DNA of 64,000 bases from Rossellomorea sp036867415 (GCF_036867415.1 NZ_JBAJHU010000003.1:62001-126000), one strand, 5' to 3'. Shown: positions 7,937 through 18,200, counted from the first letter of the stretch. Notes: generated by a model from the sequence alone, not told the origin. Numbers and translations are program-made.

Positions 7937-9112
7937 ATGAGAAATATAGTGATAACATCAGCCCTCCGTACACCAGTCGGAGCCTTTGGGGGAGCATTCA
8001 AAGACCTGCTGCCGACAGATCTGATTGTGCCTGTAATGAAGGAAGCAGCCAAACAGAGCGGCTTGAATCCCAGTGATATAGATGAAGTCATCCTGGGGCA
8101 CTGTATTCAGCGCACTGACCAGCCGAATACTGCCAGGACGGCAGCGCTGCTTTCAGGTTTTGATGATACAACGACGGGATATACGATACAGAGGCAGTGT
8201 GCCAGCGGAATGCAGGCAATCATCTCTGCTGCCATGCAAATTCAGACGGGCTTTTCGGATATTGTCCTCGCGGGAGGAGTTGAAGCAATGAGCTCAAGTC
8301 CATATATAGTAAAACAGCATCGTTTCGGTCAGCGCATGCAGCATGGTGAAATCCGAGACTCGGTCTGGGAAGTCCTGGAGGATCCGATTCACGGAATCAT
8401 GATGGGAGAAACCGCCGAAAACCTGGCAGAAAGCCACGAAATATCCCGCGAAGACCAGGATCAATTCGCGATGCTCAGTCACCAAAGAGCGGTCAATGCA
8501 ATTGAGAAGAGTTATTTTGACTCCCAAATTGTCCCTGTGACAGTAAGGGAACGCAGAGGGGAAAAAGTAATCGATACTGATGAAAGCCCGCGGTCCGGAT
8601 TGACTGCAGACAAGCTTGCTAAATTAAAGCCTGCTTTCCGTGAGGGCGGGACAGTAACAGCAGGAAACTCTTCCAGTCTGAATGATGGGGGAGCGGCACT
8701 TATTCTGATGAGTGAAGAGGAAGCAGAGAAGAGAGGGCTCAAACCGCTTGCCCGAATTGCCGGATACTCGGTGGCAGGCGTGGATCCAAAAATAATGGGG
8801 ATCGGACCTGTTCCAGCCATTCAAAAAGGATTACAGAATGGGAGCTGGACGTTGGATGAAATCGATCTCTTTGAAATCAATGAGGCATTTGCAGCCCAGT
8901 ACCTGGCAGTTGAAAAAGAGCTGGGTTTAGATCGCAATAAAGTAAATGTAAATGGAAGCGGCATCAGTATCGGACATCCAGTCGGGTGCACGGGTGCCCG
9001 TATCGCCGTCTCACTTGTACATGAGCTGAAGAGGCAGAACCTGAAAAAAGGAATTGCTTCTCTTTGCGTAGGAGGGGGCATGGGAGCTTCTGTCTTGATC
9101 GAAAGTATGTAA
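7937..9112 (+). CDS. Acetyl-CoA C-acetyltransferase (thiolase)
   Basis: A 391-residue thiolase of standard length. The acyl-accepting cysteine is Cys88 in QRQCASGMQA; the C-terminal motifs GHPVGCTGAR and SLCVGGGMG provide the catalytic histidine and second cysteine, and NEAFAAQ is the usual third motif. It condenses two acetyl-CoA or cleaves 3-ketoacyl-CoA in the cytosol. It follows the SDR at 48 bp with its own AAAGGGGAAG ribosome-binding site. B. subtilis YhfS is a related enzyme, but I cannot tell orthology. A terminator follows 19 bases downstream. Confidence 0.88.
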   Translation: MRNIVITSALRTPVGAFGGAFKDLLPTDLIVPVMKEAAKQSGLNPSDIDEVILGHCIQRTDQPNTARTAALLSGFDDTTTGYTIQRQCASGMQAIISAAMQIQTGFSDIVLAGGVEAMSSSPYIVKQHRFGQRMQHGEIRDSVWEVLEDPIHGIMMGETAENLAESHEISREDQDQFAMLSHQRAVNAIEKSYFDSQIVPVTVRERRGEKVIDTDESPRSGLTADKLAKLKPAFREGGTVTAGNSSSLNDGGAALILMSEEEAEKRGLKPLARIAGYSVAGVDPKIMGIGPVPAIQKGLQNGSWTLDEIDLFEINEAFAAQYLAVEKELGLDRNKVNVNGSGISIGHPVGCTGARIAVSLVHELKRQNLKKGIASLCVGGGMGASVLIESM

Positions 9113-9131
9113 GGTTAATAGCAGTGCAGGA

Positions 9132-9164
9132 GTACCAGCGAAAGTCTTAGGCTGGTGCTTTTTT
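9132..9164 (+). terminator. Terminator of thiolase operon
   Basis: GTACCAGC (9132-9139) pairs with GCTGGTGC (9151-9158), one G-U pair, then six T. Confidence 0.75.
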
Positions 9165-9413
9165 CATATGGTTATGAAGCTTTTAGAAAGCCGGCATTTC
9201 GGATTTTTTCTTTCTTACAATTAGATGATCGCTGGGGTTTTTTGTATGAAAAGGAGCTGAATTACTACCTAAACCATTGAGGTCTTTTCTACCGATTAAA
9301 TGATGAGACCAATGCTCCAATTTACTTATTTTAGAAAATTTACACTATTTTAACCCCGATTCAAATTTTCTATTGTACGCTAAATACGTACCATAACTAA
9401 GGAGGCGTTACGA
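9165..9413. other. AT-rich gap before the secreted nuclease gene
   Basis: No gene seen. An inverted repeat GTACG-N7-CGTAC (9375-9391) ends about 10 bp before the ribosome-binding site of the nuclease gene and could be an operator. Confidence 0.35.
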
Positions 9414-10571
9414 TTGAAAAAGTTTTCAGGAAAAGTGGTCAGTACCCTCACTGTGATCGTCATGTTTTTATTTGTTTTCAGTGGAATGCGGCTGGACAAA
9501 ATCGATGCAGCCGGAAGCGGCAGTTGGGATTCACCTTTTTCAGTAAGTCAGGCAATCTCGAACCAAACAGGGGCAGCCTATACCGTTGAAGGATACGTAG
9601 TAGGGCAGCCTGTTTCACAAACAAGTGTCGTGACCGGCAATTTCCCTAATGATTATGCACTCGCACTTGCTGATTCCCAATCGGAAACCAATACATCTCA
9701 AATGGTCTATGTACAGATACCTTCCTCATTTCGTTCAAGCTATGGATTGCAAAGCAACCCGGAACTGATGTATCAAAAGCTTAAAGTGACCGGAAATCTG
9801 ACAGATTATTTCTCACATCCCGGAGTGAAATCGACGTCTGCCTTTGAAGAGGTACAGGGAGATACAGACCCAGGCGATCCGCCGTCCTATGATGAATACT
9901 ATACTCCAGCAGATGGAAAAGCAGGCTCAGCTCTTAAATCAGCACTGCATAATATTATCGATGACCACACCACACTTTCTTACAGTGAAGTATGGGGTGC
10001 TCTCCGCAATACAGACGAAGATCCCGGAAACTCAGACAATGTTCTCTTGTTATACTCTGGCCGCTCACAATCTAAATTCACCAACGGCGGCGGGGTGGAC
10101 GACTGGAACCGCGAACACGTATGGGCGAAATCACATGGTGACTTCGGTACTGCACAGGGGCCGGGGACTGACCTTCATCATTTGCGGCCAACCGATGTAA
10201 CAGTGAATTCCACAAGAGGGAATCTTGATTTTGACAATGGAGGAAATGAGCATAATGAAGCCCCCGGAAATTATTATGACGGCGATTCGTGGGAACCCCG
10301 GGATGAAGTGAAGGGGGACGTCGCCAGGATGATTTTCTACATGGCAGTACGTTATGAAGGCGACAGCGGTGAAGCAGATCTCGAACTGAATAATGATGTG
10401 AATAACGGAAGTGCCCCTTATCACGGGAAAATTTCTGTACTGCTGGACTGGCATGAAGAAGATCCGGTAGACTCCAGGGATATACGCAGAAATAATATCA
10501 TCTTTGAGCAGTATCAAGGAAACCGGAACCCATTTATCGACCATCCGGAATGGGCAGAGATGATCTGGTGA
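9414..10571 (+). CDS. Secreted endonuclease I-family nuclease with N-terminal DUF6359-like domain
   Basis: A 385-residue exported protein. Residues 1 to about 32 form a signal peptide (basic start, hydrophobic core, IDAAGS cleavage region). Residues about 37-145 form a beta-rich domain beginning SWDSPFSVSQAISNQ, like the DUF6359/OB-type modules placed before secreted nucleases. The rest is an endonuclease I/BsnA-like domain with the beta-beta-metal centre region DWNREHVWAKSHGDF...DLHHLRPTD...NSTRGNLDF. Related Bacillus enzymes degrade extracellular DNA and RNA. Start is TTG at 9414 behind AAGGAGG. Monocistronic with its own terminator. Confidence 0.82.
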   Translation: MKKFSGKVVSTLTVIVMFLFVFSGMRLDKIDAAGSGSWDSPFSVSQAISNQTGAAYTVEGYVVGQPVSQTSVVTGNFPNDYALALADSQSETNTSQMVYVQIPSSFRSSYGLQSNPELMYQKLKVTGNLTDYFSHPGVKSTSAFEEVQGDTDPGDPPSYDEYYTPADGKAGSALKSALHNIIDDHTTLSYSEVWGALRNTDEDPGNSDNVLLLYSGRSQSKFTNGGGVDDWNREHVWAKSHGDFGTAQGPGTDLHHLRPTDVTVNSTRGNLDFDNGGNEHNEAPGNYYDGDSWEPRDEVKGDVARMIFYMAVRYEGDSGEADLELNNDVNNGSAPYHGKISVLLDWHEEDPVDSRDIRRNNIIFEQYQGNRNPFIDHPEWAEMIW

Positions 10572-10587
10572 GCAGATATTGATAGGA

Positions 10588-10621
10588 CGCCTGGGACTGA
10601 ATGTAAGTCCCAGGCGTTTTT
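10588..10621 (+). terminator. Terminator of nuclease gene
   Basis: Perfect 11-bp stem CGCCTGGGACT / AGTCCCAGGCG, loop GAATGTA, followed by five T. Confidence 0.85.
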
Positions 10622-10760
10622 GATAAAACCAAGGTGGACAGTTCAGGAAATGAGCATGAAAGGGTGTGAATTTGAGATTTTTAGTCTATAGGAGGAGAAA
10701 AAATACAGGTGACTATGTGTTCTGGAAGAGTACACGACGCTGTGTTAGTGACTCATTATC

Positions 10761-10900
10761 TTAATTGCGCCAGAATGAGATTTATTGCGCTGGTTATCGA
10801 ATAATTGCTCCACTTTCAAGATTATTGCGCGGGTTTTCAATTAATTGCGCCGGATTCCAAATAATTGCGCTACTTGTCGAAAAATCGCTGCCTTTCCCAC
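10761..10900. repeat. Seven-unit tandem array with exact 20-bp period, ATTGCGC core
   Basis: Units begin at 10761, 10781, 10801, 10821, 10841, 10861 and, degenerate, 10881. Each starts with (A/T)(A/T)(A/T)ATTGCGC (unit 3 has ATTGCTC, unit 7 ATCGCTG) and continues with a looser half tending to NNNTTNTCRA. No insertion or deletion shifts the phase over 120 bp. A period of 20 is not a multiple of three, so the conservation is not caused by a repeated protein, although an apparent frame runs through it. Twenty bp is close to two helical turns. Function unknown. Confidence 0.85.
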
Positions 10901-10949
10901 CCCCCCAAACCCCAACCAAAACATTCACACCGATTACTTCCCCAATAAA

Positions 10950-10969
10950 GGATAAACCCACCTTTATCC
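10950..10969. other. Small hairpin before GNAT gene
   Basis: GGATAAA / TTTATCC, 7-bp stem with loop CCCACC, downstream of a C-rich stretch at 10894-10917. No T run on the plus strand; role unclear. Confidence 0.4.
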
Positions 10970-10998
10970 AGAATACTAATAATTCGAGGTGAATACTA

Positions 10999-11547
10999 AT
11001 GACACAACTACTTACTGGAACGAATCTTTATCTGACAGGTTTTAAAGAAGGCGATATCCCGCTGTTGGTCAAATGGAGCCGTAATGAAAAACTTCAGCGA
11101 GTATTGGATGCCCTTCCATATATACCGAAGTCTAATGATGATATGGAGAAATGGATCAGCGCGAAGGATCATCGTTCGATTCGCCTGGCGATCAGGCTGA
11201 GAGAAAGTGACAGATTGATCGGCTATGCTGAGCTGGACGGAATACTTTGGGCACATCGGGTAGGAGGTCTGTCGATTTTAATCGGGGAAGAAGCCCACCA
11301 TGGCAAAGGGTATGGCAGGGAAGCGATGGAATGTCTGCTTGCATACGCATTCAGTGAACTCAACTTACATCGTATGCAGTTAACAGTGTTTTCTTATAAT
11401 ACACGGGCCATCCGCTTGTATGAAAGTCTCGGATTCACGAAAGAAGGCAGCTTCCGGGAATTTCTTCAGAGAGACGGAAGCCGCCATGATATGCTGCTTT
11501 ATGGGATGTTAGCCGATGAATGGAATAGCCGCAGAAGAGAAGGATGA
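10999..11547 (+). CDS. GNAT-family N-acetyltransferase (RimJ/RimL-like)
   Basis: A 182-residue single GNAT domain. The acetyl-CoA pyrophosphate-binding loop is GKGYGREAM (about residues 97-105), followed by the family's LNLHRMQLTVFSYNTRAIRLYESLGF segment. The acceptor could be a ribosomal protein N-terminus, an antibiotic or a small amine; the sequence does not say. The ATG at 10999 follows GAGGTG, and identical decamers GAATACTAAT stand at 10971 and 10991, the second running into the start codon. Not part of the B. subtilis order at this place. Confidence 0.8.
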   Translation: MTQLLTGTNLYLTGFKEGDIPLLVKWSRNEKLQRVLDALPYIPKSNDDMEKWISAKDHRSIRLAIRLRESDRLIGYAELDGILWAHRVGGLSILIGEEAHHGKGYGREAMECLLAYAFSELNLHRMQLTVFSYNTRAIRLYESLGFTKEGSFREFLQRDGSRHDMLLYGMLADEWNSRRREG

Positions 11548-11562
11548 TCTCCTTCTTTTTTC
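11538..11562 (+). terminator. Terminator overlapping the GNAT stop codon
   Basis: AGAAGGA / TCCTTCT stem with loop TGATC, then a T-rich run; the loop contains the stop codon. Confidence 0.65.
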
Positions 11563-11704
11563 TTTTTTACTATGATACTTTTTCATTAAGGACATTCCCG
11601 GGGTGAAATATGGCTGCATACCTGATTCCTTTCCCCGCTGCAGATATCTCTGACAATCAAGAGAAACTCCCAAATATTTTCAAGGAAGATTGAAGCAGGA
11701 AGGA

Positions 11705-11732
11705 TTTGTTCAGAGTGAAAATCGTTTATAAT
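11705..11732 (+). promoter_or_regulatory. Possible promoter of addBA
   Basis: TATAAT at 11727-11732 with a poor -35 (TTTGTT, 16-bp spacing) upstream, about 68 bp before the addB start. A second TATAAT-like run occurs at 11766-11771. Confidence 0.3.
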
Positions 11733-11799
11733 GGACCTATACAAAAATTTATAGAACCTGTTGGCTATAATAGATTACATAAGAAGAAGGGGTGAGGGC

Positions 11800-14700
11800 A
11801 TGGCTGTCAGATTTTTGCTGGGACGTGCAGGTACGGGTAAGAGCTACGGGATGCTGTCAGAAATTAAAGAAAAGCTGCTCGATCAGCCGGATGGCGATCC
11901 TATCATTTATCTTGTACCTGATCAAATGTCATTTATATCGGAATATGAATTAGTCAATACTCCGGGGTTGAATGGGATGATACGCGCGCAGGTGTTCAGC
12001 TTTACGAGGCTGGCCTGGAAGATCCTTCAGGAAACCGGGGGGATGAGCCGCTATCATCTATCCAATGCCGGCTTAAATATGATGATTCGAAAAATCATTG
12101 AAGAAAATAAAGACAACCTGCAGATTTTTTCAAAAGCATCGGAAAAGCCGGGTTTTATTGACCATGTGGAAGCAATGCTGACAGAATTCAAAAGGTATTG
12201 CATAAAGCCTCAGGAGCTGGGGGACTTCAAACAGGAACAGGGGCAATCCAAGGTATTAAAGGATAAGCTCCATGATCTGGAACTTATTTATGGAAAGTTC
12301 GAAGAGAAGCTTTTTGGAAAATACATCGACTCAGAGGATTATTTTCAGCTCCTTGCTGATAATGTGAAGAACTCTGAGCTTCTTAAAGATGCCGAAATTT
12401 ATATTGATGGTTTTCACAGCTTCACTCCACAGGAATACCTCATCATCGATCAGCTCATACAGCACAGCAGGAAGGTGACCATCGCACTTACTGCAGATCC
12501 GGAGCAGCAGCTTGGGGCAGTGAATGAGTTGAGCTTGTTCCGGATGACGAATGAAACGTACCACACGCTGCAGGATATATGTCAAAGAGCGCATCAGTCC
12601 ATTGAAGAAGAAGTATTCGTTAAACCGATCCGGTTCAGAAATAAATTAATGGAGCACATGGAGCAGCACTTTGAAGAACGTCCGGCTGCTTCTTATACGG
12701 AAGGGGATACCAGGGAATCAATCATGTTTCTCGAGGCATCCAACCGCCGGGCAGAAGTGGAAGGTATTGCGAGAGAAATAAGAAAGCTCGCCCGCCTCGA
12801 GGGATACAGATATAAAGATATTGCTGTCCTTGTACGGAATAGTCAGGATTACCGGGATAAAATAGAAACTATCTTCCAAGATTACGAGATTCCGTTTTTC
12901 CTTGATCAGAAGCGGACAATGCTGAACCATCCTCTTATAGAATTGATTCGTTCATCACTTGAAATCATGAATTCAAATTGGCGGTATGAACCTGTGTTCA
13001 GGGCAGTGAAGACGGACTTGCTTTTCCCTTACCATAAGGACCCGGCTGAACTTCGGGAGCAGATGGACCGCCTGGAGAATTACGTACTGGCTTACGGCAT
13101 TCAGGGTGAACGCTGGACGAATAAAGAACGCTGGAAATACCGGCGCTTCAGGGGTCTTGAACATGTGGATGCCCCTCAAACGGACAAGGAAAGGGAGCTT
13201 GAGCACGAAATAAACGAACTGAGATTATTTATTTCCGCTCCGATCGTCCGCCTTGGCAAACGCTTGAAGAAACAAAGAACGGGAAGGGAATTCTGCGAGA
13301 CTCTTTATCTCTATTTAGAAGAATTGGACATTCCCGCGAAGCTCGAGCGTTTAAGGATACAGGCTGAAGAGCGTGGCGACCTGGTTGCTGCGAGGGAGCA
13401 TGATCAAGCGTGGAGCGCAGTCATTGAGTTATTGGATCAATATGTCGAAATGCTTGGGGAAGAAGTGACGTCAGTTAAGAAATTCACCTCGATTCTGGAT
13501 GCCGGAATAGAGTCGATGAAGTTCTCGCTGGTTCCTCCGGCGATTGACCAGGTCATCATTGCCGATCTGGAAAAATCAAGACTTGCTGATATTAAATCTG
13601 CCTTTATCATCGGGGTCAATGATGGAGTGCTTCCTGCAAAGATGAATGAAGATGGTGTGTTGTCAGAAGAGGATAGGGAATCACTCCTTCAGGAAGGCTT
13701 CAAGATAGCACCAACGAATAGAACAAAGCTGCTCGATGAAGAATTTATTGCATATAAAGCTTTTACGACTCCAAGCAGGAAATTGTTCATCAGTTACCCT
13801 ATTGCAAATGAGGAAGGGAAAGCGCTTCTTCCTTCTTCGTATATTAAAAGGCTGAGAGAAATGTTTCCTGATGCAGGAACGAAACTGTTGATCAATGAGC
13901 CGTCCGAGTTGCCGGAGGAAGACCAGCTGCACTATGTGTGTCATCCAAATGTCACGATTTCACATTTGACTTCACAGCTGCAGCTGAAGAAACGTGAATA
14001 CCCCATCTATGATTTCTGGTGGGATGTATACAACTTCTATGCGTCTTCTCCTGAATGGAAGTGGCAGGCACAGCATATCTTATCGAGTTTATTTTATGAA
14101 AACAGAGCGGATTCACTGACTGAGGGAACGAGTAAAGACCTGTATGGCGATCATATTCTTGCGAGTGTTTCAAGGATGGAATTGTTTAACAGCTGCCCTT
14201 TCTCACACTTCGCCAGCCATGGCTTGAAGCTTCGCGAAAGGGAGTTCTTTAAGCTTGAAGCGCCTGATATAGGGGAGATGTTCCACTCCGCATTGAAATG
14301 GATCTCGGAAGAAGTGGAGCGTCACGGACTGACATGGTCAACGCTTTCTAAGGGGCAGTGCCTGCAATTAGCAAAGGATGCGGTAGCGATGCTTGCACCA
14401 AAATTACAGCATCAAATCCTGCTGAGCTCTAACCGACATCATTACATTGCAAAGAAGCTTGAGCATATCATCAGCCGGGCCAGCCTCATCCTGAGTGAAC
14501 ATGCGAAAGCGAGCGGATTTGTTCCAGTCGGGGTCGAGTTGGGATTCGGACCGAATGCCGCCCTTCCTCCATTTCAGTTTCAATTGCGAAACGGAACGAA
14601 GATGGAGCTTCAGGGGAGGATCGACCGGGTGGATAAAGCGGAAGATGAAAACGGTGTGTATCTGCGTATCGTCGATTATAAATCAAGTACAAGAGACCTT

Positions 14701-15288
14701 GATATGACAGAGGTTTATTATGGGCTCGCCCTGCAAATGCTGACTTATTTGGATATAGTATTATCCCACTCCAAACAGTTTGTGGGAAAGGAAGCGCAGC
14801 CTGCAGGTGTAATGTATTTCCATGTTCATAATCCGATGATCAACAGTAAAAAGATCCTGACCCTGGATCAGATAGAAAAAGAAATCTTCAAAAGCTTCAA
14901 GATGAAGGGGCTTGTTTTGGGTGACACAGACATCATCCGCTTGATGGATCAAACGCTGGATACAGGAAACTCTGATATTGTCTCGGCAGGGATTAAAAAA
15001 GACGGAAGTTTATCTTCAAGGTCAAAGGCCGCTTCGAAGGAAGACTTCCATTTTATGCGGCAGCATGTGAGGAAACTTTATGAAAAAGCGGGTAACCGCA
15101 TTGTTTCAGGTGCCACTGAGATTACACCTTATAAACTTAAAGACAGGACCCCGTGTCAATTCTGTTCGTACCGGCCAGTCTGTCAATTCGATCAGTCATT
15201 GGAAGAAAATGAATTCAGAGTTCTGCCATCAGCAAAAGCGGAAGATCTGCTGGCAAAAGTCAGAGAGGAGGTAAATGAAAATGAGTAA
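11800..15288 (+). CDS. addB: ATP-dependent helicase/nuclease subunit AddB
   Basis: A 1162-residue protein opening with a Walker A loop GRAGTGKS. The C-terminal nuclease domain carries the GRIDRVD and IVDYKSS motifs of the RecB-family fold. Four cysteines of the AddB iron-sulfur cluster are visible: one in FNSCPF and three in the C-terminal TPCQFCSYRPVC. With AddA it resects double-strand breaks to Chi and loads RecA. Start is the ATG at 11800 after AAGAAGGGGTG; the frame's TTG at 11761 has no site. It overlaps addA by 8 bases, so the two are coupled. In B. subtilis the operon is part of the ComK regulon. Confidence 0.95.
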   Translation: MAVRFLLGRAGTGKSYGMLSEIKEKLLDQPDGDPIIYLVPDQMSFISEYELVNTPGLNGMIRAQVFSFTRLAWKILQETGGMSRYHLSNAGLNMMIRKIIEENKDNLQIFSKASEKPGFIDHVEAMLTEFKRYCIKPQELGDFKQEQGQSKVLKDKLHDLELIYGKFEEKLFGKYIDSEDYFQLLADNVKNSELLKDAEIYIDGFHSFTPQEYLIIDQLIQHSRKVTIALTADPEQQLGAVNELSLFRMTNETYHTLQDICQRAHQSIEEEVFVKPIRFRNKLMEHMEQHFEERPAASYTEGDTRESIMFLEASNRRAEVEGIAREIRKLARLEGYRYKDIAVLVRNSQDYRDKIETIFQDYEIPFFLDQKRTMLNHPLIELIRSSLEIMNSNWRYEPVFRAVKTDLLFPYHKDPAELREQMDRLENYVLAYGIQGERWTNKERWKYRRFRGLEHVDAPQTDKERELEHEINELRLFISAPIVRLGKRLKKQRTGREFCETLYLYLEELDIPAKLERLRIQAEERGDLVAAREHDQAWSAVIELLDQYVEMLGEEVTSVKKFTSILDAGIESMKFSLVPPAIDQVIIADLEKSRLADIKSAFIIGVNDGVLPAKMNEDGVLSEEDRESLLQEGFKIAPTNRTKLLDEEFIAYKAFTTPSRKLFISYPIANEEGKALLPSSYIKRLREMFPDAGTKLLINEPSELPEEDQLHYVCHPNVTISHLTSQLQLKKREYPIYDFWWDVYNFYASSPEWKWQAQHILSSLFYENRADSLTEGTSKDLYGDHILASVSRMELFNSCPFSHFASHGLKLREREFFKLEAPDIGEMFHSALKWISEEVERHGLTWSTLSKGQCLQLAKDAVAMLAPKLQHQILLSSNRHHYIAKKLEHIISRASLILSEHAKASGFVPVGVELGFGPNAALPPFQFQLRNGTKMELQGRIDRVDKAEDENGVYLRIVDYKSSTRDLDMTEVYYGLALQMLTYLDIVLSHSKQFVGKEAQPAGVMYFHVHNPMINSKKILTLDQIEKEIFKSFKMKGLVLGDTDIIRLMDQTLDTGNSDIVSAGIKKDGSLSSRSKAASKEDFHFMRQHVRKLYEKAGNRIVSGATEITPYKLKDRTPCQFCSYRPVCQFDQSLEENEFRVLPSAKAEDLLAKVREEVNENE

Positions 15289-18200
15289 TTTCGCCATTCC
15301 GGTAAAACCTGCAGATGTTACGTGGACAGATGATCAGTGGAAAGCCATTTGGGCAAAAGGACAGGATATCCTGGTAGCAGCTGCTGCAGGGTCAGGGAAG
15401 ACGGCTGTTTTGGTGGAAAGGATCATTCAGCGCATCCTTTCAGAAGAAGACCGGTTGGATGTAGATGAACTGCTGGTCGTTACCTTTACTAATGCTTCTG
15501 CTGCTGAAATGAGACACCGTATCGGACAGGCGCTCGAGAAAGCGATTGATGAAGATCCCCAATCCACACATCTCAGAAAGCAGCTGAGCTTATTGAACCG
15601 GGCATCGATTTCAACACTGCATTCGTTTTGTCTGGAGGTGATCCGGAAATATTATTATCTAATCGACATCGATCCCGGTTTTCGGATTGCAGATGAAACA
15701 GAAGGTGATCTGATTCGTGATGAAGTACTGGATGAATTATTTGAAGAGGAATACGGGAAGGGAGATAATACCGCCTTTTTCAGACTGGTTGACACCTATA
15801 CCAACGACCGAAGTGACGGTGCTCTTCAAGAGATGATCAGGAAATTGTATGATTTCTCACGCTCACACCCGAATCCTGACAAATGGCTGAGCAATTTAAC
15901 ATCGATGTATGAGATCGGTGACGATACGGACATTGACAATCTTTCGTTCATAGAGCCTCTCGAGGTGGATATAAGCCTTCAATTGCAAGGAGCCAGGACC
16001 TTGTTCCAGCAGGCTCTTGATTTGACGAAGGTGCCGGGCGGTCCATCTCCAAGAGCTCATAACTTCCTGGATGACCTCGCGCTGGCAGATGGGCTTTTGG
16101 AATCAGCTAAGCGTTCATGGAATGCTCTTTATGAGAAAATGCAGGATCTTCATTTCACTAAGTTGAAAGCTTGCCGCGGTGACGAATTTGATAAAGATCT
16201 CGTGGACGAGGCAAAGAAATTGCGGGACCATGGGAAGAAAATGATTGAAAAGCTGCAGGAAGAGTTCTTTTTAAGAAAACCGGAGTCATTCCTTGCAGAT
16301 ATGAAAAATATGAAAGCTGTCATTCGGACGTTATCAGAACTTGTCATTGAGTTTGGGCATCGCTTCAAAGCAGTGAAGGAAGAGAAGGGTCTTGTGGATT
16401 TTGCCGACCTTGAGCATTTCTGTCTGGATATCTTGAGGGAACCCGGCCGCGGGGAGATGCTCGAACCGTCTGAAGCGGCTCTGCAATATAAAAACAAATT
16501 CAAAGAGGTACTCGTTGATGAGTATCAGGATACCAATATGGTGCAGGAGTCGATCCTTCTCCTGATTACCGGGGTAGAAGAGAAGACGGGCAACCGGTTT
16601 ATGGTAGGGGATGTGAAACAGTCCATCTATCGATTCCGTCTGGCAGAGCCTAATCTGTTTATGACAAAATATAATCGTTTTCTTCCTCACAGCGGGGAAT
16701 CAGGATTGAAAATTGACTTGTCTCAAAATTTCAGGAGCCGTAAAGAGGTTCTGGATGGAACGAATTTTTTGTTCAAGCAGATCATGGGTGAATCAGTCGG
16801 TGAGATGGAATACAGCAAGGAAGCGGAATTGGTGAAGGGAGCACCGTATCCGGAAGAAAGGGACCATCCTATAGAGGTTGCCCTGATCGATCAGGATACC
16901 TCAGAAAAGGCTCCGGCTTCACCCGAAGACGGGGATCTGTCCCTTTTTGATGAAGAGGATATTGAAAAATCTGTGCTTGAAGCAAGATACATGGCAGGGG
17001 AAGTAAGAAGGATGATTGAAGAAAGGACTCCTGTTTATAACACGAAAACAAACACAGAAAGACCGATTCAATATAAAGACATCGTGATCCTTCTTCGTTC
17101 AATGCCGTGGGCAGCAGAAATCATGGAAGAATTTAAGCGTCAGGGCATTCCGATTTATGCGAATTTGTCTACAGGGTATTTTGATGCAACGGAAATATCA
17201 ATCATGTTGTCTCTGCTCAAAGTGATCGACAACCCGTATCAGGATATCCCGCTTGCATCGGTTCTGCGGTCTCCGATAGTTGGCATCGATGAAGAGGGGT
17301 TAGCGAGTATTCGCATTCATTCAAGAGCAGGCAGCTATTATGACGCATTAAAGAATTTTGCTTCACAGAAGCCGGCACGTTCAAGTGACGAGGAAACATT
17401 TGAAAAGGTAAAACTGTTTACCTATCAGCTCGACCGCTGGCGCACCAGAGCACGTCAGGGTTCTGTCACCGAACTGATTTGGCAGTTATACCGTGATACC
17501 CGGTTCTATGATTATGTCGGGGGAATGGCCGGTGGAAAGCAGCGGCAGGCGAATCTTCGTGCACTGTATGATCGCGCCCGGCAATATGAAGAGACGACTT
17601 TCAGGGGATTATTCAGATTCCTTCGATTCATTGATCGGATGAGAGAGCGGGGAGATGATTTAGGGGTGGCAAGGGCCCTTAGTGAACAGGAAGATGTCGT
17701 CCGCTTAATGACGATCCATTCCAGTAAAGGGCTTGAATTTCCGGTGGTCTTTGTGGCAGGCACTTCCAAGCAATTCAATCTGATGGACTTGAATGCCTCT
17801 TATTTATTGGATAAAGATTTAGGTCTGGCAAGTAAATATACTGACCCTGATAAACGGATAAGCTATCCGTCTCTCCCACAGCTGGCTTTTAAACGGAAGA
17901 AGCGGATGGAAGCCATATCAGAGGAAATGCGGGTTCTGTACGTGGCCTTGACCCGGGCTAAAGAGAAACTTTTTCTCGTTGGAACAGTCAAAAGCTTAGA
18001 GAAATCATTGAAGAAATGGAAAGGGGCAATGAATGAAAGGGAATGGCTGCTGCCGGATCATGAACGGTCAGGGGCAAGTTCCTACCTTGATTGGATCGGA
18101 CCTTCACTCATGCGCCATCCGCAATGTGTAGAGCTCAATGGAGGAGAGCTCACCGGGATGGACGGGCAACAGGAAATGATTGTTCATCCTTCGTGCTGGA

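Noticed and set aside
10680..10802. Short GTG-started frame after AGGAGGAG (about 31 codons)
   Set aside because: Spacing of over ten bases to the start and no recognisable sequence; it runs into the repeat array.
10761..10900. CRISPR array
   Set aside because: Conserved core of about 10 bp and unit of 20 bp are far too short for repeat plus spacer, and no cas genes are present.
10765..10992. 75-codon open frame running through the 20-bp array
   Set aside because: The array period is not a multiple of three and conservation follows DNA phase, not codons; there is no ribosome-binding site.
7145..11547. Genomic island or prophage remnant
   Set aside because: No integrase, transposase, tRNA or flanking repeats; genes have ordinary promoters and terminators and similar base use.
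11761..11799. TTG start of addB with 13 extra residues
   Set aside because: No ribosome-binding site before it, while AAGAAGGGGTG precedes the ATG at 11800 and the P-loop follows at the normal distance.
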